Positions 1 through 7,998 of a stretch of DNA of 32,288 bases are shown in pieces; within the stretch, counting starts at the first letter, position 1; the number at the start of each line of letters is the position of its first letter. The position numbers and the translations under genes were made by a program. Source of the stretch: Candidatus Obscuribacterales bacterium (GTDB lineage Bacteria > Cyanobacteriota > Vampirovibrionia > Obscuribacterales > Obscuribacteraceae); NCBI GenBank assembly GCA_021732565.1, contig JAKFUT010000061.1, positions 1 to 32,288 of the forward strand, in the 5' to 3' direction. Below the pieces are notes generated by a model. That model made no database searches and was not told where the DNA came from. It saw only the letters and a list, made by a program, of their open reading frames with translations.

Positions 1-1951
1 CGGATGCGCCTTCGTGCTCTTTGTTGGTCCAGACGTCCGACTGCGACTGTTTCCGGAGGAATTCCAGAGCCTGATTGCGAATCTCTGTGTTTGTTTCCGG
101 GGACGGTTTTTTCAAACGTTGCACCAGGGTGGTAAACCGCTTTTTCAGTGCGAGATCATTCGCCGGCACCGTGTAATTATCTAACAAGAGTCGCAATGTG
201 GCTTGTCGCTGTAAACGAATCTCGTCCATGTCCCGCGAATTCACAAATGGTGAAAGCTCAAGATACCCTGCACAGCGGCTGATTATCTCAGCTACAGGAA
301 GAATTTCACTCTTGGAAATGAAATTTTGCTCCACCCCAAGTCGTGATACATCTTTGAGAACTCGCAGGAAATCCAACATTCGTCCATATCGCCAGTCTGA
401 GACGCCTAAGTAGAACTGAATTGAAGACGGCTTTTCGCTGCGGGTTTGATAATAACTCCAGCTGGCATTAAACAATGCCACCGCTTCAGAAATGCGCCCT
501 GCCAGCATACTTGCTATGCAGCGACCTTGCAGCTCCACTACCTTTGCAGACTGCAGATCTTTCTTAGAGAATCGTTTGTGTAGATCCTGCAACAGTTTTT
601 GCTGAAGCTTCTGCCAGCCTTCTCGCTTCGGGTCGGTGTCTCGGAGAATAAGATTTGTCAAACGACCGAAGTCTCCGTTGAATGTATCCAGTTCCGCTTC
701 TCCTCTATTGTCGAGCTCCGATTCAGAAGCTAGATGGACGTCAAAGAGCGCAAAATATTCGTTAAATCGTCCAGCATGCCAGAGAGTCTCCCTCAAGTCC
801 CGGATCTTGTCGAGCCTTAACCTGGCCAGGGATGAGGGAGATCCCCTCTTTTGTCGGGTTTCGTAATTCCTTTGAAGGCGATTAACATCGTCGATTAGGC
901 GCCCAATACGATGGTCGTCGGAACTGGAAGGAAGAACGAGTTTCTTCTCCGATGGTTTAAGGAGCATGGCACCGCAGGTGAGTATTGCAACACAAAAAAG
1001 TACGATGCTTGCTGGGCGGAACCTGGAACGCACTTTGCTCTGAGCCATTCGAGCAATCTCATTACCGCGGCCCGTCGTTACAAGCTCGAGTTCTCTTGCC
1101 AGGTCGTTCATTGATTGGTAACGACAATCCGGAGACTTGGTCATCCCACGTTCAATCACAGTAGCAAGACCGGGAGGAATTGCATTTGAACCGGCTACAG
1201 TCGCAATGCCAGGTGGTTCCTCCGTGGCGTGCTTATGCATTAAACTTATGGGGTTGTCCGCCATAAATGGAAGTTGGCCCGATATCATTTCGTAGAGTAC
1301 GCAACTCAATGAATAGACATCGCTTCTTTCATCGCTTGGCTGACCCAACCACTGCTCAGGGCTCATATAAAAAACACTACCAATCAAGCAACCGGTGTGT
1401 GTCAATTTCTGACTTCCCGTATGCCGAGCAAGTCCGAAGTCGAGAACCTTTACAAAATCAGTGTCGCCAATCTTCAGCAGCATTATGTTATTCGGCTTGA
1501 GATCGCGATGAACAATTCCCTTGTCGTGAGCAAACGACATCGCTCGACAGACTTGCAGAGCAATTTGGATCGCTCGCTCGGCGGGCAGCCTTGCACAGTC
1601 GTCTAACACAGACCTCAACGAGACTCCTTCCAGGTACTCCGTAACAATGAAGGGGAGTCCGTGCTGAGACAACCGGCCAAAGCGATAAAAGGTGACAATG
1701 TTCGGATGAGAGAGTTCCGCTAGAATTTTCGATTCTCGTTCAAATCGTGCCAGCCCTTCTGAGTCCAGTAAGCCTGAATGAACAATTTTAATCGCGACCG
1801 TTCGATCGAGCCCCACTTCCGTTGCTTTATAGATGCCGCCCATGCCACCATCGGCGATCTTGACGATGACCTCATATCGACCGTCTACGGTTGTTCCTCT
1901 TTCGAGTAGATTTGGTGCTTCCATGGTCTCGAGCCTATCCATCATTATCAT
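1..1951 (-). CDS. Membrane Ser/Thr protein kinase (STK/PknB type), 3' end cut by window edge
   Basis: The reading frame is open for about 650 codons from an ATG cluster (1951, 1945, 1942; another ATG at 1924) to the window edge, with an in-frame TAG just upstream of 1951. Seen: glycine-rich loop ADGGMGG near residues 33-39, VAIK lysine near 55, catalytic HRDLKPNN, metal-binding DFG in VLDFGLAR, and SPEQ in place of the APE motif, so all catalytic elements are present. A single hydrophobic segment (SIVLFCVAILTCGAMLL) near residue 320 is followed by a long helical, charged region, probably TPR-like and outside the membrane. The architecture matches the complete kinase at 17287-19992. By family knowledge it phosphorylates Ser/Thr of unknown substrates. 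The start is uncertain because no strong Shine-Dalgarno is seen. The C-terminal function cannot be judged from the fragment. Confidence 0.9.
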   Translation of the reverse strand, partial: MIMMDRLETMEAPNLLERGTTVDGRYEVIVKIADGGMGGIYKATEVGLDRTVAIKIVHSGLLDSEGLARFERESKILAELSHPNIVTFYRFGRLSQHGLPFIVTEYLEGVSLRSVLDDCARLPAERAIQIALQVCRAMSFAHDKGIVHRDLKPNNIMLLKIGDTDFVKVLDFGLARHTGSQKLTHTGCLIGSVFYMSPEQWLGQPSDERSDVYSLSCVLYEMISGQLPFMADNPISLMHKHATEEPPGIATVAGSNAIPPGLATVIERGMTKSPDCRYQSMNDLARELELVTTGRGNEIARMAQSKVRSRFRPASIVLFCVAILTCGAMLLKPSEKKLVLPSSSDDHRIGRLIDDVNRLQRNYETRQKRGSPSSLARLRLDKIRDLRETLWHAGRFNEYFALFDVHLASESELDNRGEAELDTFNGDFGRLTNLILRDTDPKREGWQKLQQKLLQDLHKRFSKKDLQSAKVVELQGRCIASMLAGRISEAVALFNASWSYYQTRSEKPSSIQFYLGVSDWRYGRMLDFLRVLKDVSRLGVEQNFISKSEILPVAEIISRCAGYLELSPFVNSRDMDEIRLQRQATLRLLLDNYTVPANDLALKKRFTTLVQRLKKPSPETNTEIRNQALEFLRKQSQSDVWTNKEHEGAS

Positions 1952-2615
1952 ATTGTTACCCGGCGTCTACATTCTTGTATCAACCAGAGAGGACGAAAAC
2001 CTCAGTCACCCAAGGTCTCATATTCCGTATAGGATTTAACGATGAGCTGATTCCTCCGGTGCAACTGGATTGCACTCACAATCTCGATCATCCTTGTTGT
2101 TTGCCCGATCGTCTAATTCCAGACCAGAACTCAAGGAGCGTGACCTCGCGGAAATATTCTACTCAGCGACGGCGAAACACATCCCGGGGACCCACCTCTA
2201 CCTGCCCGATAGACTTCCGGCGTTCCTTGAATGGCTTTCATCAAAGCTTGGTGGTGCGTGGCTCAAGGATGGGTGACGCTAGTTTGGCAAAGCGTGAATC
2301 AGGGAGAGTCCCCACTTGAGGTGCAGAGCATGTCCCCGGATTATTCAGCAATCCCATCGGTGAATAATGCAGGTGCACCTTAGGCGGACCGTAATCACGC
2401 TGCCTGTTTCGGATTGTCACAGATTCCAAGGTACAATAGCCTGTCGGTTTGCCAGTCAATAGTCACTTAGTGCGAACCGCCCCGGGGACGGAACTCCGCA
2501 TCCGTCGATCGAGGTGGCTCAACCTCGATAAGGAATCCTCTTTGTCAACGAACTTAAAACCGTCTTTTCTTCATCTTCCGGGCTAACTGCCGAAACAGAC
2601 ACCACACGCCCGAGA
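1952..2615. other. Long intergenic region without a convincing gene
   Basis: About 660 bases between the kinase start and the small ORF at 2616. Open frames on either strand here have no strong ribosome-binding site, no recognisable motif and overlap one another, so I treat them as chance. The region should carry the kinase promoter. The only clear structure is the nested inverted repeat listed at 2319-2380. Confidence 0.5.
2319..2380. repeat. Nested inverted repeats
   Basis: Outer arms AGGTGCA (2319-2325) and TGCACCT (2374-2380) enclose inner arms ATTATTCA (2340-2347) and TGAATAAT (2361-2368); both pairs are perfect. The right outer arm is itself part of the 10-bp palindrome AGGTGCACCT (2371-2380). 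It could fold as an RNA hairpin with an internal loop or act as a protein-binding site. No T-tract follows, so an ordinary terminator is unlikely. Confidence 0.4.
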
Positions 2616-2732
2616 ATGAAATTCAAGGATCATTTTATTCACGGCGCCCTGCCATGGTTCATTGTAATCTGCTTAGTGGCAGACATGGAGATGTACCACC
2701 GCTATAAGCAGCATATGCTTCAGGCTCTCTAA
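2616..2732 (+). CDS. Possible 38-residue single-span membrane peptide
   Basis: An ATG at 2616 opens a 38-codon frame ending at TAA 2730-2732. The product starts MKFKDHFIHGALPWF and has one hydrophobic stretch (about residues 12-23, ALPWFIVICLVA) followed by a charged, His/Tyr-containing tail. A weak purine patch (GAGA) touches the ATG; there is no good Shine-Dalgarno. It lies about 100 bases upstream of recQ on the same strand. I do not recognise a family. The positive N-terminus, one transmembrane helix and basic tail are coherent for a small membrane protein, but a chance ORF of this length is quite possible. Confidence 0.27.
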   Translation: MKFKDHFIHGALPWFIVICLVADMEMYHRYKQHMLQAL

Positions 2733-2832
2733 TGAAGTGATCGACTTCTTCAACTTGAGTTGAACCCGCTTGATCAGGATCTATGCCGTCCTCTATTATC
2801 GGGCTGTACCGGGCAAGGTTGGACTGAGTGTT

Positions 2833-5112
2833 ATGCAAGCAACTGAAAAAGACGAGCTAATCGAGCAACTTGAAGCAACGATCTCTCGTTACTGGGGGTT
2901 CAGCAAACTAAGACCGTTGCAAGAAGCAGCGATCAAAAGCGTACTTGCCGGCGAAGACTCACTGGTAGTACTTCCAACAGGTGGTGGCAAATCTCTGTGC
3001 TACCAGGCACCAGCTGTGATGCGTGGCGATACCACCGTAGTGGTGTCGCCTTTGATATCACTTATGAAAGACCAGGTCGACGGTTTGCGGGCTTGCGGAA
3101 TTTCCGCCATGCAGTACAACAGCTCGCAAACCGCCAGCGAAAGATCCGCGGTCGAATCCGAGATACTGAAAGGTAATGTTCGCCTTCTTTTCGTTTCCCC
3201 GGAGCGGCTGGTAGGCACCGATTTCCATCGCTTGCTCAGACAGATTAAGGTAAGCACGTTTGCCATCGACGAAGCTCACTGCATCAGCCATTGGGGCCAC
3301 GATTTTCGACCTGAATATCGCCAGCTTCGTTTACTGCGAGATTCCTTTCCTGGAGTTTCCGTGCACGCGTACACGGCTACCGCTACGGAACAAGTAAGAG
3401 AAGACATTATTCAACAGCTCGGACTCAAGAATCCGGTAGTTTTGGTGGGGAACTTTGATCGCCCCAACCTCACCTACCGCGTGCACTCGAGAAGAGATTT
3501 GTTGAAGCAGGTGCTCGAAGTTGCTGGCCGCCACAGCAACGAAGCCGGAATTGTATATTGCATTCGCCGTAAGGAAGTTGACGAACTTACCGCCACTCTT
3601 AAGAAAAACAAAGTAAATGCAATGGCGTACCATGCTGGTCTGACTGCCGAGGAACGCAGTCAAACACAAGAGGCTTTTTTGTCAGAGCAATGCGATCTTA
3701 TTGTGGCAACGGTTGCTTTTGGTATGGGAATCGATCGCTCTAATGTACGGTTCGTGTTGCACACAGGCATGCCAAAATCGTTGGAGCATTACCAGCAAGA
3801 GACAGGCAGAGCTGGTCGTGACGGGCTTGAAGCGGAATGCACGTTGCTGTATTCCGGCAGCGACGTATTGCTCTGGAAGTCAATAATGGAAAAGTCTTCA
3901 ATGGAACAAAGTGAAGACACTACTTTCTTTGACCGCTCCATGGATCATCTTAATGAAATGAGCCGCTACAGCCGTGGTGCAGTTTGCAGACATCGTGCAC
4001 TGGTGGAGTATTTTGGACAAACGTTCGACGGTGAAAACTGCGCAGCATGCGATATATGCCTTGGCGAGACAGTTAGCGTAGATGGTGCCGACACGATAGC
4101 GCAAAAAATACTTTCGTGCGTAGCTCGGGTCAAAGCAGCCTTCGGCGCCGGGCACATCATCTCAGTACTGCGAGGTGAGAATACGGAAGGCGTGCGCAAA
4201 TGGCACCACGATCAACTCAGCACCTTCGGATTGCTGAAAGAACACGACAAAGCCGACATCCGAGACTGGATAGACCAGCTCGTGGGACAGGGTGCGCTCG
4301 AACATGAAGACCGCCTCCTCGATTCCGGTTTACGTGTTCCGGTAATTCGCCTGAACGCGGGTTCCTGGAAAGTTATGCGCAAAGAAACTTCGGTGCGCCT
4401 GTTACGACCAATGAGGCGTCCAAAAGGAGAGTCTAAATCGCGTGACACGACAAATTCTTTGCCGCTCGACGTAGACGAGAAAGTGCTATTCGAAGAGCTG
4501 CGCGCTCTGCGCAGACTGATTGCACAAGAGAAAAAATGTCAACCATACATGGTCTTCAATGACGCTACCCTGAGAGAATTGGCAAGAGTAAGACCTTCCG
4601 GACTCCAGAAAATGCTAAAGATCCATGGCATCGGTCAGACCAAATTGCAAGAGTTTGGGGATCGGTTTGGGACACTGGTGTACGACCACGCGCGAGCTCA
4701 CGGTCTGAAGCTAGATAATTTCTCGATTGACAGCGCACCAAGCAGATCGGCGCAGAGGCAGTCTCCCTCACCGGCTCCAACGCAGCCGGAAAACAAAATG
4801 GCTCTCAAAGAGCGCAAGGAATGCATCCGCAAACTCTTCAAAGACGGTACTTCAATCGACGATGTAATGAAAGAGACGGAGCTTAGTCGCACGACATGCG
4901 CGGAGCATTTGTGCGCATTCATTCGTGAAGAGGCACCGACCAGTATACATGCCTGGGTCGATGAATCCACCTATGATAAGGTCGTTGCTGCTGCAAACAC
5001 CGTAGGCATTGCAAGACTGAAGCCTATTTATGTTCAACTTGCTGAGTCGGTTCCTTATGAGGAAATTCGCGTTGTACTGGAACATTTCCAAACAGTGCAG
5101 GCAAAGTTCTAA
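2833..5112 (+). CDS. recQ: ATP-dependent DNA helicase RecQ with C-terminal helix-turn-helix domain
   Basis: A 759-residue superfamily 2 3'-5' DNA helicase acting in recombination, repair and fork maintenance. Seen in order: motif 0 region FSKLRPLQ, Walker A PTGGGKS at residues 48-54, DEAH at 146-149 followed by the RecQ-specific CISHWGHDFRPEY aromatic loop, the helicase C domain ending with TGRAGRDG, a four-cysteine zinc site (about C385, C403, C406, C409), the winged-helix RQC region, an HRDC domain (about 550-630), and a C-terminal HTH_40-type region (about 660-757) containing a TELSRTTCAEHL helix pair. Start ATG 2833 was chosen because RecQ homology begins there; an in-frame TTG at 2770 would add 21 residues that do not look conserved. 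Its end is convergent with the PDZ gene, only 16 bases away. No catalytic residue is missing. Confidence 0.96.
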   Translation: MQATEKDELIEQLEATISRYWGFSKLRPLQEAAIKSVLAGEDSLVVLPTGGGKSLCYQAPAVMRGDTTVVVSPLISLMKDQVDGLRACGISAMQYNSSQTASERSAVESEILKGNVRLLFVSPERLVGTDFHRLLRQIKVSTFAIDEAHCISHWGHDFRPEYRQLRLLRDSFPGVSVHAYTATATEQVREDIIQQLGLKNPVVLVGNFDRPNLTYRVHSRRDLLKQVLEVAGRHSNEAGIVYCIRRKEVDELTATLKKNKVNAMAYHAGLTAEERSQTQEAFLSEQCDLIVATVAFGMGIDRSNVRFVLHTGMPKSLEHYQQETGRAGRDGLEAECTLLYSGSDVLLWKSIMEKSSMEQSEDTTFFDRSMDHLNEMSRYSRGAVCRHRALVEYFGQTFDGENCAACDICLGETVSVDGADTIAQKILSCVARVKAAFGAGHIISVLRGENTEGVRKWHHDQLSTFGLLKEHDKADIRDWIDQLVGQGALEHEDRLLDSGLRVPVIRLNAGSWKVMRKETSVRLLRPMRRPKGESKSRDTTNSLPLDVDEKVLFEELRALRRLIAQEKKCQPYMVFNDATLRELARVRPSGLQKMLKIHGIGQTKLQEFGDRFGTLVYDHARAHGLKLDNFSIDSAPSRSAQRQSPSPAPTQPENKMALKERKECIRKLFKDGTSIDDVMKETELSRTTCAEHLCAFIREEAPTSIHAWVDESTYDKVVAAANTVGIARLKPIYVQLAESVPYEEIRVVLEHFQTVQAKF

Positions 5113-5128
5113 GCTTCAATTAACCCAG

Positions 5129-5470
5129 TCACAGCAGCTTGCTTCGCTCAACCCGGGTGAGATCTAAGTCAAAGGTTCGCTCGCCTCTCAGCAGTCTCAA
5201 ATGCACCGTGGTACCTGGCACTCCGTGAATGGCGTGGCAGTCTTTCTGAACTCCATTTACTTCAATAACAGTGTCGCCGCGCAAAATACCTGCATACTTT
5301 GCCGGTGAGTTGTTGTACACGTGCTGAACTTCGCCGGTCCTGTAGCTCACACGAATACCCACCCGGCCATCCTTGGAACTCTTTCCCTTATGCTGATCGA
5401 TCACTACAGATTGTTCAACACTGCCGGTCAACAATACTGCCATCACGACTATGTGCGGAAGTAGCTGCAT
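5129..5470 (-). CDS. Exported PDZ-domain protein
   Basis: The ATG at 5470 is preceded by a strong Shine-Dalgarno (GGAGGGG, about 7 bases upstream), so the longer frame reaching 5509 is not used. The 113-residue product starts with a short signal-like segment (LLPHIVVMAVLLTGSV). From about residue 35 it carries a PDZ fold: a GIRVSYRTGEVQHVYNNSPA strand region, then AGILRGDTVIEVNG, then VHLRLLRGERTFDLDL. PDZ domains bind protein C-termini and in bacteria usually sit in envelope proteases such as HtrA or Ctp, but here no protease domain is attached, so it may be a stand-alone periplasmic adaptor. It is monocistronic and convergent with recQ. The fold assignment is good; the partner is unknown. 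Confidence 0.8.
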   Translation of the reverse strand: MQLLPHIVVMAVLLTGSVEQSVVIDQHKGKSSKDGRVGIRVSYRTGEVQHVYNNSPAKYAGILRGDTVIEVNGVQKDCHAIHGVPGTTVHLRLLRGERTFDLDLTRVERSKLL

Positions 5471-5775
5471 CTTGGATCCCCTCCATACATTGCGTTTTCC
5501 TAAAAGCAAACACAGGTTTCAGCGTGACACCAGGTCGATTTAGTTGCTTCCTTTGGACCTCCGCTCGCTCGTCCGCTTCAGTCGCTTGTTTCTTATCGAT
5601 GAGCTTGGTTCTTAACTGAGTGTTAGTCGAGGGTTAACTTCTCCTTAGCAATTTCTCGGCCACAATGGTCTTAAAGCGCCAGAACAATACGAACCATGTG
5701 CGGAGTCAACCGCAGTCATTTTCGGCGGTGTCTGGAGCCGGAGCGAGCTTTATCGAGTGGTTGAGGTTATAGCGA

Positions 5776-6078
5776 ATGTCGATACTCATCGGAGCACTTG
5801 AATTCGAGGGACCCTTTCTAGACTTCGATTCTCTAAGTGATGAACCTGGTATCTATGCCGTACTGTGTGAGATCCAGGGAGAATTCGAGCTAGTAGAACT
5901 TGGTGATTCCGAACAGGTACGAGAATGCTTAATACATCATCCTGAGCGTGATTCATGGCACGATAATTGCCCCGCCCTTGCCGTGGCCGTGCACTATACA
6001 GCGGATATTACGACAAATGAGCGCCACGAGATACGCGAGAATCTCGAGCAAAATTTTGATCTGGAATGCGCTGCCTAA
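5776..6078 (+). CDS. Small GIY-YIG-like protein of unknown function
   Basis: 100 residues; ATG 5776 has a GAGG Shine-Dalgarno about 10 bases upstream. The sequence resembles a family of short GIY-YIG-fold proteins: EPGIYAVLCEI (first strand with GIY) near residue 23, ELVELGDS replacing the usual YVG-type second strand, RECLIHHPERDSWHDNC with the His/Arg and Trp typical of that family, AVAVHYT, then a terminal ERHEIRENLEQNFDLECA helix. The canonical YIG tyrosine is absent (LVELGDS), so nuclease activity is doubtful. There is no signal peptide and the protein is very acidic. It stands alone, followed by more than 400 bases without a gene. The family assignment comes from recalled pattern similarity, hence moderate confidence; that the frame is coding is much surer. 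Confidence 0.7.
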   Translation: MSILIGALEFEGPFLDFDSLSDEPGIYAVLCEIQGEFELVELGDSEQVRECLIHHPERDSWHDNCPALAVAVHYTADITTNERHEIRENLEQNFDLECAA

Positions 6079-6495
6079 CCTTATGGACAACCTTTAGAAA
6101 GTGGCCGCCGCATGAGGAAAAATAGATTCCAACTGCTTGAAGTCTTCCCACCACTAAATGACTTGTACTCCTGTCGAACATCTTGAATTGGATGCGGTCC
6201 GGGAACACCTGATGTTGGGCTAAGGTCTCCGACTGCGCTTCTACTGACACATGTTGGAAACTGAACTTTCACAGTCATCTAACTCTGCGCCCTGCTCAAA
6301 AATGATCGGGTCATGCGATGCTGATGGATCAGCCTCAGGTTAGTGGACTGCTTGTTGAGTTGAGTTGTTGCCTTCAAACACAAATTCTCAAACAACATTT
6401 CTTGTTTCAGAAAAAAAATTCATCCGGCATGGATCTTCCTGATGCGTACTCACTTCGCCGTACAATTCTTGGACCAGGGGAGGTTGCTCTAGACA
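6079..6495. other. Intergenic region, no supported gene
   Basis: About 415 bases separate the GIY-YIG-like gene from the acyl-CoA dehydrogenase-like gene. A 72-codon forward frame (6318-6536) overlaps the next gene and has low-complexity Leu/Gln/Ser content with no ribosome-binding site, so I do not call it. A GGGGAGG purine block at about 6477-6483 may be the ribosome-binding site of the downstream gene. Confidence 0.4.
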
Positions 6496-7614
6496 TTGTT
6501 CTTTCAATCCAGCCATATGACAGTGGAGTCCGCTAGAAGATATGCCATTGGCGGATTCGCTACCAAATCGAACACTGCAGATTCTCCGCGCCGGAATATC
6601 GCCGCTTTGACACGAGAAGCGCTGCAGGGGCTCGTCGTTCCGGCGGAATTTGGTGGGTTAGACGCAGATTCCCTGATCTTCGCTGAGACCATAGAATCAA
6701 TTTCGTTTGCTTGTGCAGCGACTGGCATGGATCTTGTCATGCACTCCTGTGCAATCCGGGCGATCAGACTTTACATGTTTGGTAAACGACGCACGCATGT
6801 CTTATCCGCCGCTGCAAAGGGCAATCATCTTTGTACACTTGCTTGCGCTGAACGCGGAACAGGTGCAAATGCAGGAACGCCAGGAACCACATCTTCCTTG
6901 CGACACGAGGCAATTGTCATTGATGGAGAAAAGTATTTCGTTCCTGTCGATTCGCGAGCAGACAGTTTTATCGTTAGCGCGAGATCAGCACTACCTGCTG
7001 AGGGACCAGTTCAGACATCGCTTTATTTTGTAGAACGGAACACCCGGGGCCTATCATTCGCTGAAGTATCACACGAACAAAGTGTGCCCGGTCCGCTCGG
7101 GGTTGCGATGAAGCTCGACCAATGTGTTATTCCACTCGATTGTCTCATTGGCGATCATGGACAGGGAATGATGATTTCAGCTGATGTCATCACTCCCTTG
7201 TTTCTACTGGGATGTGCAGCTGTTACCTGTGGAACTGCCAGAGCGCGCTTCGAGGCATTCTGTCACCAGGCGAAAATCGGCACCACTTGCAGTGGTGATC
7301 CTTTGACCAGCGTTTCATTAATTCGTCGAAAGGTTGGTGAGATGAAAGTCTCTTTGGATAGCGCCAGGGCGATTCTGGAAAAAGCCGCGCTCGCCAGGGA
7401 GCAGAATCTTGATAGCGCATTGTTATTGTTAATGGAAGCAAAGCACCAGGCAACGGAAGTATCCAATGAAATAGCCAGGATAGACTGCGCGAAGATGGAA
7501 GATTCAAGAGAAGGACAATTGTCCACGACCGCAGTTGATTGCTTCACGACTCCCAGTTCCGCCGTGCTCCTTGATTTAATTGGACGCTCGGTTCTCCAGT
7601 TGCCGTTGAAATAG
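6496..7614 (+). CDS. Divergent acyl-CoA dehydrogenase-family flavoprotein
   Basis: 372 residues from TTG 6496, with GGGGAGG about 12 bases upstream; ATG 6517 is the alternative start but lacks a Shine-Dalgarno. The acyl-CoA dehydrogenase fold is visible: an N-terminal helical part with RRNIAALTREALQGLVVPAEFGG, the FAD/substrate strand CTLACAERGTGANAGTPGT, the middle beta domain (LYFVERNTRGLSF, VPGPLGVAM) and the C-terminal helical bundle starting GMMISADVITP. Family members oxidise acyl-CoA thioesters at C2-C3 with FAD. The region that normally holds the GGxG and RDAR-type motifs and the catalytic glutamate reads DCAKMEDSREGQLSTTAVDCF, so those are missing, although the end (LLDLIGRSVLQLPLK) aligns with relatives. 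It may be catalytically altered. It is monocistronic with no pathway partners nearby. Confidence 0.8.
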   Translation: MFFQSSHMTVESARRYAIGGFATKSNTADSPRRNIAALTREALQGLVVPAEFGGLDADSLIFAETIESISFACAATGMDLVMHSCAIRAIRLYMFGKRRTHVLSAAAKGNHLCTLACAERGTGANAGTPGTTSSLRHEAIVIDGEKYFVPVDSRADSFIVSARSALPAEGPVQTSLYFVERNTRGLSFAEVSHEQSVPGPLGVAMKLDQCVIPLDCLIGDHGQGMMISADVITPLFLLGCAAVTCGTARARFEAFCHQAKIGTTCSGDPLTSVSLIRRKVGEMKVSLDSARAILEKAALAREQNLDSALLLLMEAKHQATEVSNEIARIDCAKMEDSREGQLSTTAVDCFTTPSSAVLLDLIGRSVLQLPLK

Positions 7615-7941
7615 CAGGTTTTTTTGAACAACGTGGTCTTGCTTTCATTCACAGCCCTCCGTCGGGCGGCAATGGCTGATGATTCTTCAGAAGATCAACT
7701 TTTTAGTGTCTGATTCGACAAGTTGGTCCGTAACGTTCACGCGGGAGTTGCGTCTCGTGCAACGTCGGGAAAAACCGGGTTGGCGGGTTCCAGCACGGTT
7801 GGGCTGGTGGTGTCCGGCTAAGACTTACAAGAAAGGGGCCAGTTCTCTATTCTTCGCCATTATTATGCGTGGGCTTTGACTATAATGGTATACAATAATT
7901 GGCTTAAAATCCTGGTACGTAGTATGCTGGCATAGGAGCCT
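7615..7941. other. Intergenic region with a possible sigma70 -10 element
   Basis: About 327 bases without a supported gene, upstream of the leader ORF and QGDVLL/DUF6745 pair. TATAAT occurs at 7881-7886, directly after a TTGAC at 7876-7880, and a second TACAAT lies at 7891-7896; no well-spaced -35 box matches either. These AT-rich boxes in otherwise GC-balanced DNA are the likely promoter for the operon. Confidence 0.35.
7881..7896 (+). promoter_or_regulatory. Candidate -10 element(s) for the leader/QGDVLL/DUF6745 operon
   Basis: Consensus TATAAT (7881-7886) and near-consensus TACAAT (7891-7896), about 50-60 bases upstream of the leader ORF start at 7942. No convincing -35 hexamer at 16-18 bases spacing. 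Inferred only from sequence match. Confidence 0.35.
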
Positions 7942-7998
7942 ATGAGCAGTTTCAAACCGCTCGGACCAATGCTCAGATCATGGAGGAAGCGACGGTGA
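7942..7998 (+). CDS. 18-codon upstream leader ORF, stop overlaps next start
   Basis: ATG 7942 has an AGGAG Shine-Dalgarno four bases upstream and encodes MSSFKPLGPMLRSWRKRR, a basic peptide. Its TGA stop (7996-7998) overlaps the GTG start (7995-7997) of the next gene in a GTGA arrangement. The next gene's own Shine-Dalgarno (GGAGGAAG, 7982-7989) lies inside the last codons of this ORF. That layout is typical of translational coupling: ribosomes ending on the leader expose or re-initiate at the downstream start. Whether the peptide itself has a function, or the ORF only senses translation, cannot be seen. Confidence 0.5.
   Translation: MSSFKPLGPMLRSWRKRR

Noticed and set aside
1891..2319. 142-codon forward frame overlapping the kinase start
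   Set aside because: Runs antisense through the kinase N-terminus, has no ribosome-binding site and no recognisable motif; most likely a shadow frame.
6318..6536. 72-codon forward frame before the acyl-CoA dehydrogenase-like gene
   Set aside because: Overlaps the next gene's start in another frame, lacks a ribosome-binding site and shows no motif.
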